A DNA stretch of 64,000 bases from Pseudochelatococcus lubricantis (GCF_011762225.1 NZ_JAASQI010000006.1:224709-288708), one strand, 5' to 3'; counted from the first letter of the stretch, positions 35,351 through 44,479 are shown. Numbers and translations are program-made. Notes: a model not told the origin generated them from the letters alone.

Positions 35351-38110
35351 ATGACTGATACTGGTGTTCGTGAAGAAGGCGTCATCTATAGTGGCGCCTT
35401 CAATTTTGCGTTTGTCCGTTATGATCAGAACACGGTCGACGCCGGATATATCTCCGCGCAGCAGACGGCCGACGGCAGCGACGGCAACAACGTGACCATT
35501 GCGCTCAAGCGGAATACGTACTGGTTCGCGCTGGATCATGGCCGGATCGATAATTCGAACCGCGGCGACTACCACATCCGCGCGGGATCGGCGACGAACG
35601 ACGCCATCAACGGCATTTTCGTCGCCTCGATCGCGTCGAACGGTGTCGACTGGGGCTTCGGGGACGGCGTCCAGTATGGCGCGGCGTCCATCGGCTACCG
35701 CTCCGACAACTCGCTGTTCGTGTCGGTGAATGAAGCGCCGACGGGCAACGAGTTCAACAGCGACATCTCCGCCGCCTATTTCGACTTCTCCCGCTTCACG
35801 GGCGCGTGGGTCCGCAACGGCGGCAACACCGTCGTTTCATCGGCCGGCTTCGCGGACAAGGCCGAGGTGTCGCGCAACAGCGACTACACCTACACGGTGA
35901 CGCTCGACGGCGTGAACAGCCTGACGGACGGCATCCTGCTCGTGACCGGCGGCGCCAACAAGGGCGTCTACACGGCCGCGCGGCCGAAGGAAGACGGCAG
36001 CGGCTGGGTCATCGGCACGCATAACAACACCCACAACGGCTATGTCTACGACAACGAGGACTTCGGCTTCACCTACATTCCGACGGGCCACAAGGACGTC
36101 ACCTTCGGGCGCGTGCTGAGCGACGGATCGTCGTCCGTCTCCAACGGCAATTACAACATCGTCAAGCTCGGCACCGGCGAGTACAAGCTCACCATCAACG
36201 GCCTGACGCCGAAGGACGGCGCTCTGGTGCTGAGCCCCGAGGGCCTCGACGGCGCCAACATAGACAATATCGTGTCGTATCAGGAGGTCGAGGACGGCTG
36301 GATCATCCAGACGCGCGACATTCCCTCCATGCAGCTTGAGGACGCGGGCGAGACGGTGCATCCGGACCGCTTCGCGGACCTGATCGGCGACGTGAACCCG
36401 GACTATGTGAACGCGCCCATCGACCGGATCATCGACTCCTATCAGGACGCCAAGGACGGCAACACGCTGATCGCGGCGCACCGGGCGGGCTATTACGAGG
36501 ACGGGGCGCGCATCCTGCCCGAGAACTCCCTCAAGGCGATCGAGCACGCGATCAGCCTCGGTGTCGACATCATCGAGACCGACATCCAGCGGACCGCCGA
36601 CGGGCACTATGTCCTGATGCACGACGGCAGCGTCAACCGCACGACGACCGGAACGGGCAATGTCAGCAGCCTGACGCTGGAACAGATCAAGTCGCTCAAT
36701 CTCGTCATCGAGGGCACCCGCGAGGTCACGGACCAGAAGGTTCTGACCATCGAGGAACTGTTCGCGGCGATCGATGACAAGGTGATGGTCAACCTCGACA
36801 AGGTCTCCGTGGCGAACATTCCCGCCATCGCGAGGCTCGGCGAGGCGGCCGGCGTCGCTGACCAGCTTCTGTTCAAGGCCGCGATCACCAACGATGCGTC
36901 CCTGGCCGCCGTGAAAGCGGCGCTCGATGCGTCGCCTGCCGGAATCCACTTCATGCCGATCATGTATCCGGGCGTGTCGGCGGCATTCGTCGAAAAGGTG
37001 TTCTCGACGATCCCCGTCGACGCGGTCGAGATCAATGTCTATGCATCGGGCCCCGGGCAGGTCGAGGACCCCGGCTACTTCTTCATGCCCGAAATCAAGG
37101 CGCTTTTCGAGCAATATGACGTTCGCTACTTCATGAATACGCTTTTCCAGGGCTCCGGCAATTCGAGCGGCTCGATGAGCGGCAACCGCGGGGACTTCCT
37201 CGGCCTGGAGCGTCCCGATCTCGTCTATGGCTTCTGGGCGGATCAGGGCGTGTCGATCATCCAGACCGACGAGCCGCGGATCGCGATCAATTATCTGAAC
37301 GAGAACGGTTATCGCCTGCCTCTCGCGGTGCTTGGCTATGACCTCGCGGACAACGAATTCGGCGGTCAGGACATCTTCCTGCACGACGCTGATGCGCTGG
37401 TTGCCGACCTCGGCACGGACGCCATCGACCGCGTGTTCTACGACGGCGAGAAGGCCACTGTCGTCCTGCCCGACAACATCGAGCAGGGCACCCTCCTCGA
37501 CGCCGCGAAGGACAGCAACCTCTTCGGCGGCGCGGGCGACAACACGCTCACCGGCAATGCCTTCGACAACGTCATCCGGGGTGGCGCCGGCCGCGACGTC
37601 ATGACCGGCGGCAAGGGCGCCGACACCTTCCTGTTCGATGCCGCCGACCAGTCCGGCTCGCGCCAGATCGACCTCGTCACCGACTTCAACATCGGCGAAG
37701 GCGACAAGCTGGCGTTCGACGGCCTTGGCGTGCACCAGCAGGCGAGCGGCCGCGGCACCTCGCAGGCGTTCACCAACGGCGTGCTGACCAACACGATCTC
37801 GAACATGCTGAGTTCGCTGACCAACGACGTGGCGCTGGCGACGACTTACGTGGCGAGCGTGATGGGCCAGAACAGCGTGGCGGCGTTCCGCTTCGACGAT
37901 AACTGGTATGTCGTTCAGACGGGCGACCGCACGGGCAACATCAACGGGCTGAGCAACGCGCTGACGATGCTGAACCCCACGGGCCTGCGCACGGTGAACA
38001 ACATGGCGGAAGGCAACCTGTCGATCGAGAACGTGGTCGAACTCGACCTGGTGGGCACGACCGCGATCCGCGACCTCGGCCAGATCGTCGGCTACGACCT
38101 CGTGGGCTGA
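35351..38110 (+). CDS. Large RTX glycerophosphodiester phosphodiesterase, type I secreted
   Basis: This 919-residue protein has three parts. Residues 1-360 form a beta-rich region that I cannot assign. From about 376 there is a GDPD TIM barrel with AHRAGYYEDGARILPENS, VDIIETDIQRTADGHYVLMHD and FMPIMYP, including the two His and Glu/Asp metal ligands. At about 722-765 are RTX calcium repeats (NLFGGAGDNTLTGN, IRGGAGRDVMTGGKGADTF), followed by a type I secretion C-terminal region. There is no N-terminal signal peptide. It should split glycerophosphodiesters outside the cell to glycerol-3-phosphate and an alcohol. GGAGG precedes ATG 35351. No HlyB/HlyD/TolC genes lie in the window. Confidence 0.88.
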   Translation: MTDTGVREEGVIYSGAFNFAFVRYDQNTVDAGYISAQQTADGSDGNNVTIALKRNTYWFALDHGRIDNSNRGDYHIRAGSATNDAINGIFVASIASNGVDWGFGDGVQYGAASIGYRSDNSLFVSVNEAPTGNEFNSDISAAYFDFSRFTGAWVRNGGNTVVSSAGFADKAEVSRNSDYTYTVTLDGVNSLTDGILLVTGGANKGVYTAARPKEDGSGWVIGTHNNTHNGYVYDNEDFGFTYIPTGHKDVTFGRVLSDGSSSVSNGNYNIVKLGTGEYKLTINGLTPKDGALVLSPEGLDGANIDNIVSYQEVEDGWIIQTRDIPSMQLEDAGETVHPDRFADLIGDVNPDYVNAPIDRIIDSYQDAKDGNTLIAAHRAGYYEDGARILPENSLKAIEHAISLGVDIIETDIQRTADGHYVLMHDGSVNRTTTGTGNVSSLTLEQIKSLNLVIEGTREVTDQKVLTIEELFAAIDDKVMVNLDKVSVANIPAIARLGEAAGVADQLLFKAAITNDASLAAVKAALDASPAGIHFMPIMYPGVSAAFVEKVFSTIPVDAVEINVYASGPGQVEDPGYFFMPEIKALFEQYDVRYFMNTLFQGSGNSSGSMSGNRGDFLGLERPDLVYGFWADQGVSIIQTDEPRIAINYLNENGYRLPLAVLGYDLADNEFGGQDIFLHDADALVADLGTDAIDRVFYDGEKATVVLPDNIEQGTLLDAAKDSNLFGGAGDNTLTGNAFDNVIRGGAGRDVMTGGKGADTFLFDAADQSGSRQIDLVTDFNIGEGDKLAFDGLGVHQQASGRGTSQAFTNGVLTNTISNMLSSLTNDVALATTYVASVMGQNSVAAFRFDDNWYVVQTGDRTGNINGLSNALTMLNPTGLRTVNNMAEGNLSIENVVELDLVGTTAIRDLGQIVGYDLVG

Positions 38111-38141
38111 CGGCAGACGCCTGATCCAGCGACAAGATATC

Positions 38142-38170
38142 GGCGGGGCACGCAAGTGCCCCGCCTTTCT
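38142..38170 (+). terminator. Rho-independent terminator of the RTX phosphodiesterase gene
   Basis: GGCGGGGCAC and GTGCCCCGCC form a perfect 10-bp stem with a GCAA tetraloop, followed by TTTCT. It lies 32 bases after the stop codon. It may also serve the opposing ABC operon, whose last stop is at 38257. Confidence 0.8.
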
Positions 38171-38256
38171 GTTCCGTGCGTCGAGACGCATCCGGCAGGC
38201 GCGGTGGGGGATTTCGGCAGCTTGATCGCATGTCTGCGACGTCAGGTACCGCCGTT

Positions 38257-39294
38257 TCAGCCCGTGACGGCGTGCACGTCCCGCCGACGCAGCGTGAGGA
38301 CCACGTCGGCGCCTGGCGAAAACTGCGTGGAATCGTAGTGGTTGGGCGTTTCCACCTTCAGCCGCAGGCCCGCCGCCGTCACCGTATAGCGGATGGAGGG
38401 GCCGGACAGGCTGGCATCGGCCACGACGCCCGGCAGGCGGATGGCCTCGCCCGCTTCGTCGCCAGCCGGCGCGGCGGCCGTGCCGTTCGCGCCTTCCAGC
38501 CGCCAGTCCTGCGGCTGGATGACGACCGTGTCGGCGGAGCGGATGCCGGTCAGCCGCTCCAGCTCCTCCGGCGCCAGCAAGTTGCCGTCGCCGATGAAGC
38601 CGGCCACGAACAGGCTGTGCGGGCGGTGATAGATGTCGCGCGGATTGCCGGTCTGGGCGATGCCGCCGGCGTTCATCACGGAAATGCGGTCGCCGAGCGT
38701 CAGCGCCTCGTCCTGGTCGTGCGTGACCAGAATGCTGGTGAGGCCGGTGTCGCGCTGGATGCGCTTCAGCTCGTCGCGCAGGCGCTTCCTGATCTGCGCA
38801 TCCAGCGCCGACAGCGGCTCGTCGAGCAGCAGCAGGGAGGGCTCCAGAACGAGCGCGCGTGCGAGTGCCACGCGCTGGCGCTGCCCGCCGGACAGCTGGT
38901 GCGGCCGCACGTCGGCACGCGGCCCGAGCGCCACCATGTCCAGCGTCGCCTCGACCTTCCGCGCGATCTCGGCCCGCGAGAGCTTTTTCTGCTCAAGGCC
39001 GAAAGCGAGGTTCTGGCGCACGGTCATGTTGGGAAACAGCGCATAGTGCTGGAACACCATGGCGATGCCGCGGTCCTTGGGCGGCAGGTTATCGATGCGC
39101 CGCCCGGCGAGGCGAATTTCGCCCGCCGATGGCGCCGCCAGCCCCGCGATGGCACGCAGCAGGGTCGTCTTGCCACAGCCGGAAGGGCCGAGCAGCACGT
39201 GCATCTCGCCCTGTCCGATCTCAAGGTTGATCCCGTCGAGGATGGTCGCGGCGCCATAGGTCGCGCTGACTTTGGCGATGGTCAGATAGCTCAT
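38257..39294 (-). CDS. ABC transporter ATPase of the FbpC/PotA type with TOBE domain
   Basis: This is a 345-residue importer ATPase. Motifs are Walker A GPSGCGKTT, FQHYALFPNMTV (Q-loop region), [15 protein letters not shown] (signature), LLLLDEPLSALD (Walker B) and VTHDQDEAL (switch His). The C-terminal ~110 residues form a TOBE-type regulatory domain. It overlaps the preceding permease gene by 4 bases. Family annotation often says ferric iron or spermidine, but the neighbourhood and the binding protein suggest an organophosphate or phosphonate cargo. Confidence 0.92.
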   Translation of the reverse strand: MSYLTIAKVSATYGAATILDGINLEIGQGEMHVLLGPSGCGKTTLLRAIAGLAAPSAGEIRLAGRRIDNLPPKDRGIAMVFQHYALFPNMTVRQNLAFGLEQKKLSRAEIARKVEATLDMVALGPRADVRPHQLSGGQRQRVALARALVLEPSLLLLDEPLSALDAQIRKRLRDELKRIQRDTGLTSILVTHDQDEALTLGDRISVMNAGGIAQTGNPRDIYHRPHSLFVAGFIGDGNLLAPEELERLTGIRSADTVVIQPQDWRLEGANGTAAAPAGDEAGEAIRLPGVVADASLSGPSIRYTVTAAGLRLKVETPNHYDSTQFSPGADVVLTLRRRDVHAVTG

Positions 39295-40088
39295 CGGCTT
39301 GCGCGCTCCTCCGTTCGGGCGAGTCCCAGCGATGCCAGGGTCATGACAAGCAGCAGGACGAAATAGATCAGCACGATCACGCTGGTGATGCGGCCGCTGA
39401 GGTTGCGCTGGGCGTACATGTACATCTGCAGCGTCTCGAAATTGCCGCCCACCAGCATCTTCGCATAGACGAACTCGCTGAACAGGATGGCGAAGTTCAG
39501 CACGGCGGCGACCATGATGCCGGGCACGATCGACGGCAGGATCACCCGGCGCAGCAGCACGGCGTCGCTCGCGCCCACAAGCCGCCCGGCATCGAGCAGA
39601 TCCACGATCGCAAGGCCGCGCAGGCTGTTCTTGATCGCAATGTAGAACATCGGGAAGCAGACCGGCACATAAACGAGCACAAGCACCAGCGGCGAGCCGT
39701 TGATCTGCAGCGGCGGGTGGGAGAAGACGCGCAGGTAGCCCACCACCAGCACGATCGCCGGCACCGCATAGGGCAGGATCACGAGCCGCGCCAGCCAGCG
39801 GTCAAGCGCTGGCCAGTAGATATGCGCGCACACGATCGCCGGCACGATGAGCACCGTCGCCAGTGCCAGCGCCACCGCCGCCACCGCCAGCGAGCGGACC
39901 ATGGCGGCGGTGAAGCGCGGGTCGGCGATCACGGTGAGGAAATAGTCGGCCGTCAGCGCGGACGGCAGCAGCGTGTCCGACCAGTCCGCGGCGAAGGCGT
40001 TGATGGCGGTGGCGGCGATGGGCAGCGCCATCAGCGTCGCCATGGCGATCAGAAACGTCCGCGACAGCAGTCCGTTCGACGGGATCAT
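39291..40088 (-). CDS. ABC transporter permease (FbpB/ThiP/PhnV-like), second subunit
   Basis: This 265-residue permease has about six membrane segments (FLIAMATLMALPIAATAINAF first). The coupling loop LDAGRLVGASDAVLLRRVILPS contacts the ATPase. It overlaps the ATPase gene and the upstream permease gene by 4 bases on each side, so the three are translationally coupled. It belongs to the family that includes iron(III), thiamine, spermidine and 2-aminoethylphosphonate importers. Confidence 0.9.
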   Translation of the reverse strand: MIPSNGLLSRTFLIAMATLMALPIAATAINAFAADWSDTLLPSALTADYFLTVIADPRFTAAMVRSLAVAAVALALATVLIVPAIVCAHIYWPALDRWLARLVILPYAVPAIVLVVGYLRVFSHPPLQINGSPLVLVLVYVPVCFPMFYIAIKNSLRGLAIVDLLDAGRLVGASDAVLLRRVILPSIVPGIMVAAVLNFAILFSEFVYAKMLVGGNFETLQMYMYAQRNLSGRITSVIVLIYFVLLLVMTLASLGLARTEERASR

Positions 40089-40912
40089 GGCCGCCTCTCC
40101 CGCGCGAGGAACTGGCTGGCGACGATGGGGACGAGCAGCACCACGAGCAGCACCAGCGCGATGGCGTTGGCCAGATTGGGATCGGAGAAGATGTCACCCG
40201 ACACGAGATCGCTGATGGCGATGGTCACCACGTTGACGCTGGTGCCTGTCAGCGCGTAGGTCGTGGCGAACGTGCCCATCGCGTTGGCGAACAGCAGGAT
40301 GGCGATCGCGACGATCTGGCGTGCGACGATGGGCAGGCCGACGCGCAGCCAGAAGCGGGCTGACGACACACCCATCAGGGCCGCCGCTTCCTCGATCTCC
40401 GCCGGCACGGCATCGAACGCGGGCGTGAGCAGCAGCGTGGCGAGGGCGATCTGGAAGTAGCAATAGGCGATCACCAGCCCGGCGAGGGAATAGACGTTGA
40501 AGCCGCCCGGCAGGCCGAGCTTGCCGACGAGGATGGTGAAAAACCCGTTCATGCCGAACAGGATGATGATCGCCATGGCGAGCGGCACGCCGGCGAAGTT
40601 GGCTCCCATGCTGCCGAAGGCGAGCGCGAACCGCCGCACGCCGCCGCCCCGCGCGCGCAGGGCGATGGCGAGCAGGATGCCGAGGGCGATGCCGATGCCC
40701 GTCGTCAGCACGGAAATCCAGAGGCTCGTGACGAAGGACTGCCGGTAATAGGTGCTTTCCAGCACCGTGCGGTAGTTGGCGAGGGAAATTTCCCCCTGCG
40801 CATCGAAGCTGTCGATGACGATGCTGGTCAGCGGCCAGACGACGAGCACCGCGAACACGACCAGCAGGGGCAGCGCGAGGAGGCGCATGCGCAGTGTATT
40901 GGCGTCGGTCAT
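40085..40912 (-). CDS. ABC transporter permease (FbpB/ThiP/PhnU-like), first subunit
   Basis: This 275-residue permease begins with a membrane segment, LLALPLLVVFAVLVVWPLTS. Its coupling loop is EIEEAAALMGVSSARFWLRVGLP. I used ATG 40912; the ribosome site is weak, and an upstream frame adds only Arg/Ala-rich residues. It pairs with the next permease, whose gene overlaps by 4 bases. A strong hairpin separates it from the binding-protein gene, which probably lowers its expression relative to the receptor. Confidence 0.9.
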   Translation of the reverse strand: MTDANTLRMRLLALPLLVVFAVLVVWPLTSIVIDSFDAQGEISLANYRTVLESTYYRQSFVTSLWISVLTTGIGIALGILLAIALRARGGGVRRFALAFGSMGANFAGVPLAMAIIILFGMNGFFTILVGKLGLPGGFNVYSLAGLVIAYCYFQIALATLLLTPAFDAVPAEIEEAAALMGVSSARFWLRVGLPIVARQIVAIAILLFANAMGTFATTYALTGTSVNVVTIAISDLVSGDIFSDPNLANAIALVLLVVLLVPIVASQFLARERRP

Positions 40913-40949
40913 GGCGCTGAAGGCCTGCCGCTGCCGCGCCGGATGCGCA

Positions 40950-40978
40950 CGAGCGCCCCGGCATGGCCGGGACGCTCG
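40950..40978 (-). terminator. Attenuating hairpin between binding-protein and permease genes
   Basis: Two 13-base arms (CGAGCGCCCCGGC and its partner) pair with one mismatch around ATG, in the 152-base gap after the binding-protein stop. There is no U-tract. It probably protects the 3' end of an abundant binding-protein message. Confidence 0.55.
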
Positions 40979-41064
40979 CACCTGTTGGCTTCACAGGAAC
41001 CGCCGGGAACGGCGGGGGTCGCCGGATGCATCATCCGCGCCTTTGCGACTGAAGGGCCGTCCGC

Positions 41065-42114
41065 TCAGAGCTTGGGAGCGACCTGATCGCGCCACTTGGC
41101 GGCGATGGTCGGCGCGGACTTCGTCCATGCCTCGCTGTCGATGGGCTTGGCCTTCGCGTACTGCTCGGACGGCAGCAGGCGCGCCTTCGTCTCTTCCGGC
41201 AGCGTGATGTGATCGACGCGGATGGGACGGGCGTAGCCGTTGGCGAGGTTGACCTGGCCGGCGTCGCTCAGGATGTATTCGCGCGTCAGCTTGGCGGCGT
41301 TGGGGTTCTTGGCGTGCTTGTTGATGATCGTCGCGTAGCCGCTGGTGATCGAACCGTCGGAGGGGATCAGGACCGTGAACTTGTCGCGGCCGACAACGTC
41401 GCGGTAGTTCAGCGCGTTGAAGTCCCACAGGGCGGCGACCTGAATCTCGCCCTTCTCCAGGCTCGCCGGGTTGGCGGCGTTGGCGACGAGGCGCTTCTGT
41501 TCGGCGAGCTTGGCGAAGAGGTCGATGCCCGGCTGCAGGTTGTTCTCATCACCGCCCTGCGCCACGGCGGCGGCGAGCACGGCGGCGTTGTCCTGCGCGG
41601 CGGAACCCACCTGCGCGATGGAGAACTTGTAGTCGCCCTTAAGCAGGTCGGCCCACGACTTCGGCGGGTTCTTCACCTCGTTCGAGACGATGAACGCGAT
41701 GGTGCCGGTGTAGGCGATGACCCAGTTGCCTTCGGCATCCTTCGCCCAGCCGGGGATCTGCTCCCACGTCGTGGGCTTGTAGGGCTGCGTCACGCCGCGC
41801 TTCACCGCGATGGGGCCGAATTCGAGGCCGACGTCGCCGATGTCCGCCGTGGCGTTGGCGCCCTCGTTGGCGAACTTGGCGATTTCCTCGCCGCTGCTCA
41901 TGTCGGTGTCGGCGTGCTTGAGGCCGTACTTCTCCGTGAGCTGCGCCCAGGTGTCCTTCCAGTTCGCCCAGCCGTCCGGCATGCCGACGCTGTAGACCGC
42001 GCCTTCCTTGCGGGCGCCGGCTTCAAGCGTGGCGAGGTCCTGGGCCCGGGCGGGCGCGGCAACGAGCGCCGCAAGAGCGGCGACGGCAAACAGTGAAGCA
42101 GTGAATTTGCGCAT
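41065..42114 (-). CDS. ABC transporter substrate-binding protein (AfuA/FbpA-like fold, not iron-type)
   Basis: This 349-residue periplasmic receptor has a Sec signal (MRKFTASLFAVAALAALVAAPARAQ; cleavage probably after ARA). Features of the family-1/AfuA group include GARKEGAVYSVG near the mature start and the GDYKFSIAQVGSAAQD and SLEKGEIQVAALWDF stretches. The adjacent Tyr-Tyr pair that holds ferric iron in FbpA is not seen. AfuA itself binds sugar phosphates, and PhnS binds aminoethylphosphonate. With a phosphodiesterase upstream and a PHO-like box in front, an organophosphate ligand is my inference. GGAGAGG precedes ATG 42114. Confidence 0.88.
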   Translation of the reverse strand: MRKFTASLFAVAALAALVAAPARAQDLATLEAGARKEGAVYSVGMPDGWANWKDTWAQLTEKYGLKHADTDMSSGEEIAKFANEGANATADIGDVGLEFGPIAVKRGVTQPYKPTTWEQIPGWAKDAEGNWVIAYTGTIAFIVSNEVKNPPKSWADLLKGDYKFSIAQVGSAAQDNAAVLAAAVAQGGDENNLQPGIDLFAKLAEQKRLVANAANPASLEKGEIQVAALWDFNALNYRDVVGRDKFTVLIPSDGSITSGYATIINKHAKNPNAAKLTREYILSDAGQVNLANGYARPIRVDHITLPEETKARLLPSEQYAKAKPIDSEAWTKSAPTIAAKWRDQVAPKL

Positions 42115-42162
42115 GGCGCCTCTCCAGAGAGAAAAATGTCCGCGTTTGTCTGCCACCGCGCA

Positions 42163-42180
42163 ATGACGCCGGTGTGACAG
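42163..42180 (-). promoter_or_regulatory. PHO-box-like direct repeat upstream of the AfuA-like gene
   Basis: Read on the minus strand it is CTGTCAC-ACCG-GCGTCAT: two 7-base half-sites spaced by 4, the 11-base period of PhoB boxes (CTGTCAT-N4-CTGTCAT). The first half matches 6 of 7 positions and the second 5 of 7. It lies 49 bases before the start codon. Confidence 0.5.
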
Positions 42181-42209
42181 GTGCGCGGCGCCGGAGAGGC
42201 CGCAATGGA

Positions 42210-42239
42210 TACGGCCGGCGGAGCGATCCGCCGGCCGTA
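42210..42239 (-). terminator. Hairpin after the phytase-like esterase gene
   Basis: TACGGCCGGCGG and CCGCCGGCCGTA are perfect 12-bp arms with a 6-base loop, 24 bases beyond the stop of the minus-strand gene. No U-tract follows. It lies upstream of the PHO-like box of the next gene and should separate the two transcription units. Confidence 0.6.
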
Positions 42240-42262
42240 CCGGATTCGATGGCGTGTCGCCG

Positions 42263-44479
42263 TCAGTCGAGCTTGATCTTGCCGAGGTTGATGAACTGCG
42301 TCTCGCCGGAGGAACCGTCCACGCCGTCGTTGTCGGTGATGATGAAGCTCACGCCGTCCTTGTCCACGGCGAAGCTCTCGACCTTCTCAAGCACCGTGCC
42401 GTTCGCGGCCTTGAGGTCGGGCAGCACGTCGCGCGCCAGCGTCTTCTTCACCACGGCGATCTCCTTCGCGCCGATGGCCGCCGGCTTCAGGCCCGCGATC
42501 GAGAAGCGGTAGAGCTTCTTGATAGCGGCGGCGTCGCCCACCTGGTTGTCGCGCTCGATGACCACGAAGTTGTCGTTGCCGACGTAGGTGATTTCCGACA
42601 GGCCGACCCAGCCCTTCTCGGACTTGTCCAGCGGATAGTGGAGTTCGCCCCACGTCTTCGCAGCCGGGTTGTAGGCGAGGATCTTGACGTGGCCCTTCGG
42701 GTCGTCCTTCCACTCGCGCTGCACGGCGATCCACAACGTCTCGCTGTCGCCCTCGCCGGCCACCGCGATGCCCTCGAAGCCGTAGCGCGTGGCCTGCTTC
42801 TTCAGCTCTTCCGGCAGCTCGACGACTTCCTGCACCTCGCCCTTGTCGTCGACGCGGACGATCTGCGACTGGGTCGGGTTCTTCTCGCGCTCCGGATTGC
42901 CCTCCGACGCCAGCCAGAAGCCGCCGGCGGGACGGACAGCGATGCCTTCCAGGTCGAGATTGGCGACGGGCTTGCCGTCCTTCGTCACGATGCGCTTCTC
43001 GACGATCCGCGCAGGCTTCTGCGCGGCGTCGACGACGTAGATGGCGCCCTGCGAATAGAAGCTGTCGCTGACGACATAGAGGCGGCCGGGGACGGACGGA
43101 TCGGCGGCTGCGCCGGAGAGCGCGCCCCAGCCGATCGGCAGGCCCTTGCCGTCATTGCCGGAAACGATGGTCGGATAAACGGCCGGCGCCTGCGCGCGCT
43201 TGAAGATCGCGACGGTGGTGCCCTGTCCGCCGTCCTTGCGCAGGTCGGTCTCGTTGGCGGTCACGAAGAGATCGCGCTGCGGAATGACCAGCAGGCCCTC
43301 GGGTCCGATGCCGCCAGCCGGCAGGAGCTGCAGGAACGTGGGCTCCTTGCCCGCGCCTTCGTCCTTGTAGACGCCGACGACGGAGCCGCGCTCGGAACCG
43401 ACGAAGAAGAGGTTGTCGTCGCCGTACTTGCCGAAAGCGATGCCTTCGGGCTCGACGCCCTTCTTGTTGCGCTTGTCGGGATAGTGGCCGGCGCGCAGCA
43501 CTTCATGCTCGAACGAGGCCTTGCTCTCGAACTCGACGGTGCCGTTCTTGTTGAAGATCGTGAAGCCGCGCGCGCCGCCCTTGTAGTCGCCCTCGTTGGC
43601 GATGACGAAGCGGTCGTCGTCCAGCCAGCGCACGGCGTCCGGTTCGCGCAGGGCGTTCTCGATCGTGTCGGTGGGGCTGATGACGCCGTCCTTCTTCGTG
43701 TCGACGTTCTCAAGCGTCACGGCGCCGGCGGGGAAGTGCGAGACGACCTTGCCTTCCTTCGCGTCGACGATGACGAGGTGGTTGTTCTCCTGCAGCGTGA
43801 CGACGACCTCGTCCTTGCCGTTGAAGTCGACGAACTCGGGCTCGGGATCTTCCGGAGCGTAGGAGGCGAGGCCCGTCACTTCGACGCGGCGAACGGCGGC
43901 GCAGTCCACGTCGCCATCGGCACCCACGGCGGCGAGCGAGACGAAGCCGGCGGGAAGCTGCGGCAGCGCGCCTTCGTTGTGTTCCTCGTTGCGCTCATTC
44001 TCGATGGCGATGGCGACGGTCTTCTTGTCGCGGCTCAGCGCGACCGAGTCCGGCTGGCCGCCCAGCTCGCACTTCTTTTCGAGGGTCTTCTTCGTCAGAT
44101 CGACCACGCCGAGGAAGCCCGACGGCTCGGTGTAGCTCTTCGAGGTGTTGACGCCGACGAGCGCCTTGTTGCCCACGACGACGACCGAGGTGGGCTCGCC
44201 TTCGACGGCGACCGCGCCGCCGGCCTTGGGCGCGGCGGGATCGGTGATGTCGACGAGGCCGACGCGGTTGCCGGGCGAATCGGTGTAGACGAGCAGCGTG
44301 CCGTCAGCGTTGGCCGCGATGATCTCGGACACCGTCGGCTTGGCCGGATCGGCGCCTTCCGGCAGGTTGCGAATGACCGGGAAAACCGAAATCCGGTTAA
44401 AGTTCAGGGGCTCGGCCGCCATCAGGGCGGTGCCGGACAGCAGGCTGGCGCCGATAGCCAGCAGGATCGACCTTTTCAT
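42263..44479 (-). CDS. Periplasmic esterase-like protein of the phytase family
   Basis: This 738-residue protein starts with a Sec signal peptide (MKRSILLAIGASLLSGTALMAAE). It is a long series of beta-propeller-like blades (for example TVSEIIAANADGTLLVYTDS, VVVVGNKALVGVN, KTVAIAIENERNEE). The C-terminal half (about 450-738) carries the 'esterase-like activity of phytase' features: LDLEGIAVRPAGGFWLASEG, YGFEGIAVAGEGDSETLWIAVQ and FVVIERDN. Acidic residues in such motifs bind calcium in beta-propeller phytases. It probably hydrolyses phosphoesters in the periplasm. GGGAG lies about 10 bases before ATG 44479, and a PHO-like repeat lies farther upstream. Confidence 0.85.
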   Translation of the reverse strand: MKRSILLAIGASLLSGTALMAAEPLNFNRISVFPVIRNLPEGADPAKPTVSEIIAANADGTLLVYTDSPGNRVGLVDITDPAAPKAGGAVAVEGEPTSVVVVGNKALVGVNTSKSYTEPSGFLGVVDLTKKTLEKKCELGGQPDSVALSRDKKTVAIAIENERNEEHNEGALPQLPAGFVSLAAVGADGDVDCAAVRRVEVTGLASYAPEDPEPEFVDFNGKDEVVVTLQENNHLVIVDAKEGKVVSHFPAGAVTLENVDTKKDGVISPTDTIENALREPDAVRWLDDDRFVIANEGDYKGGARGFTIFNKNGTVEFESKASFEHEVLRAGHYPDKRNKKGVEPEGIAFGKYGDDNLFFVGSERGSVVGVYKDEGAGKEPTFLQLLPAGGIGPEGLLVIPQRDLFVTANETDLRKDGGQGTTVAIFKRAQAPAVYPTIVSGNDGKGLPIGWGALSGAAADPSVPGRLYVVSDSFYSQGAIYVVDAAQKPARIVEKRIVTKDGKPVANLDLEGIAVRPAGGFWLASEGNPEREKNPTQSQIVRVDDKGEVQEVVELPEELKKQATRYGFEGIAVAGEGDSETLWIAVQREWKDDPKGHVKILAYNPAAKTWGELHYPLDKSEKGWVGLSEITYVGNDNFVVIERDNQVGDAAAIKKLYRFSIAGLKPAAIGAKEIAVVKKTLARDVLPDLKAANGTVLEKVESFAVDKDGVSFIITDNDGVDGSSGETQFINLGKIKLD

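Noticed and set aside
38257-42114. Ferric-iron (FbpABC) transporter
   Set aside because: The ATPase and permease family fits, but the receptor has no Tyr-Tyr pair, no Fur-like box was seen, and all neighbours handle phosphoesters.
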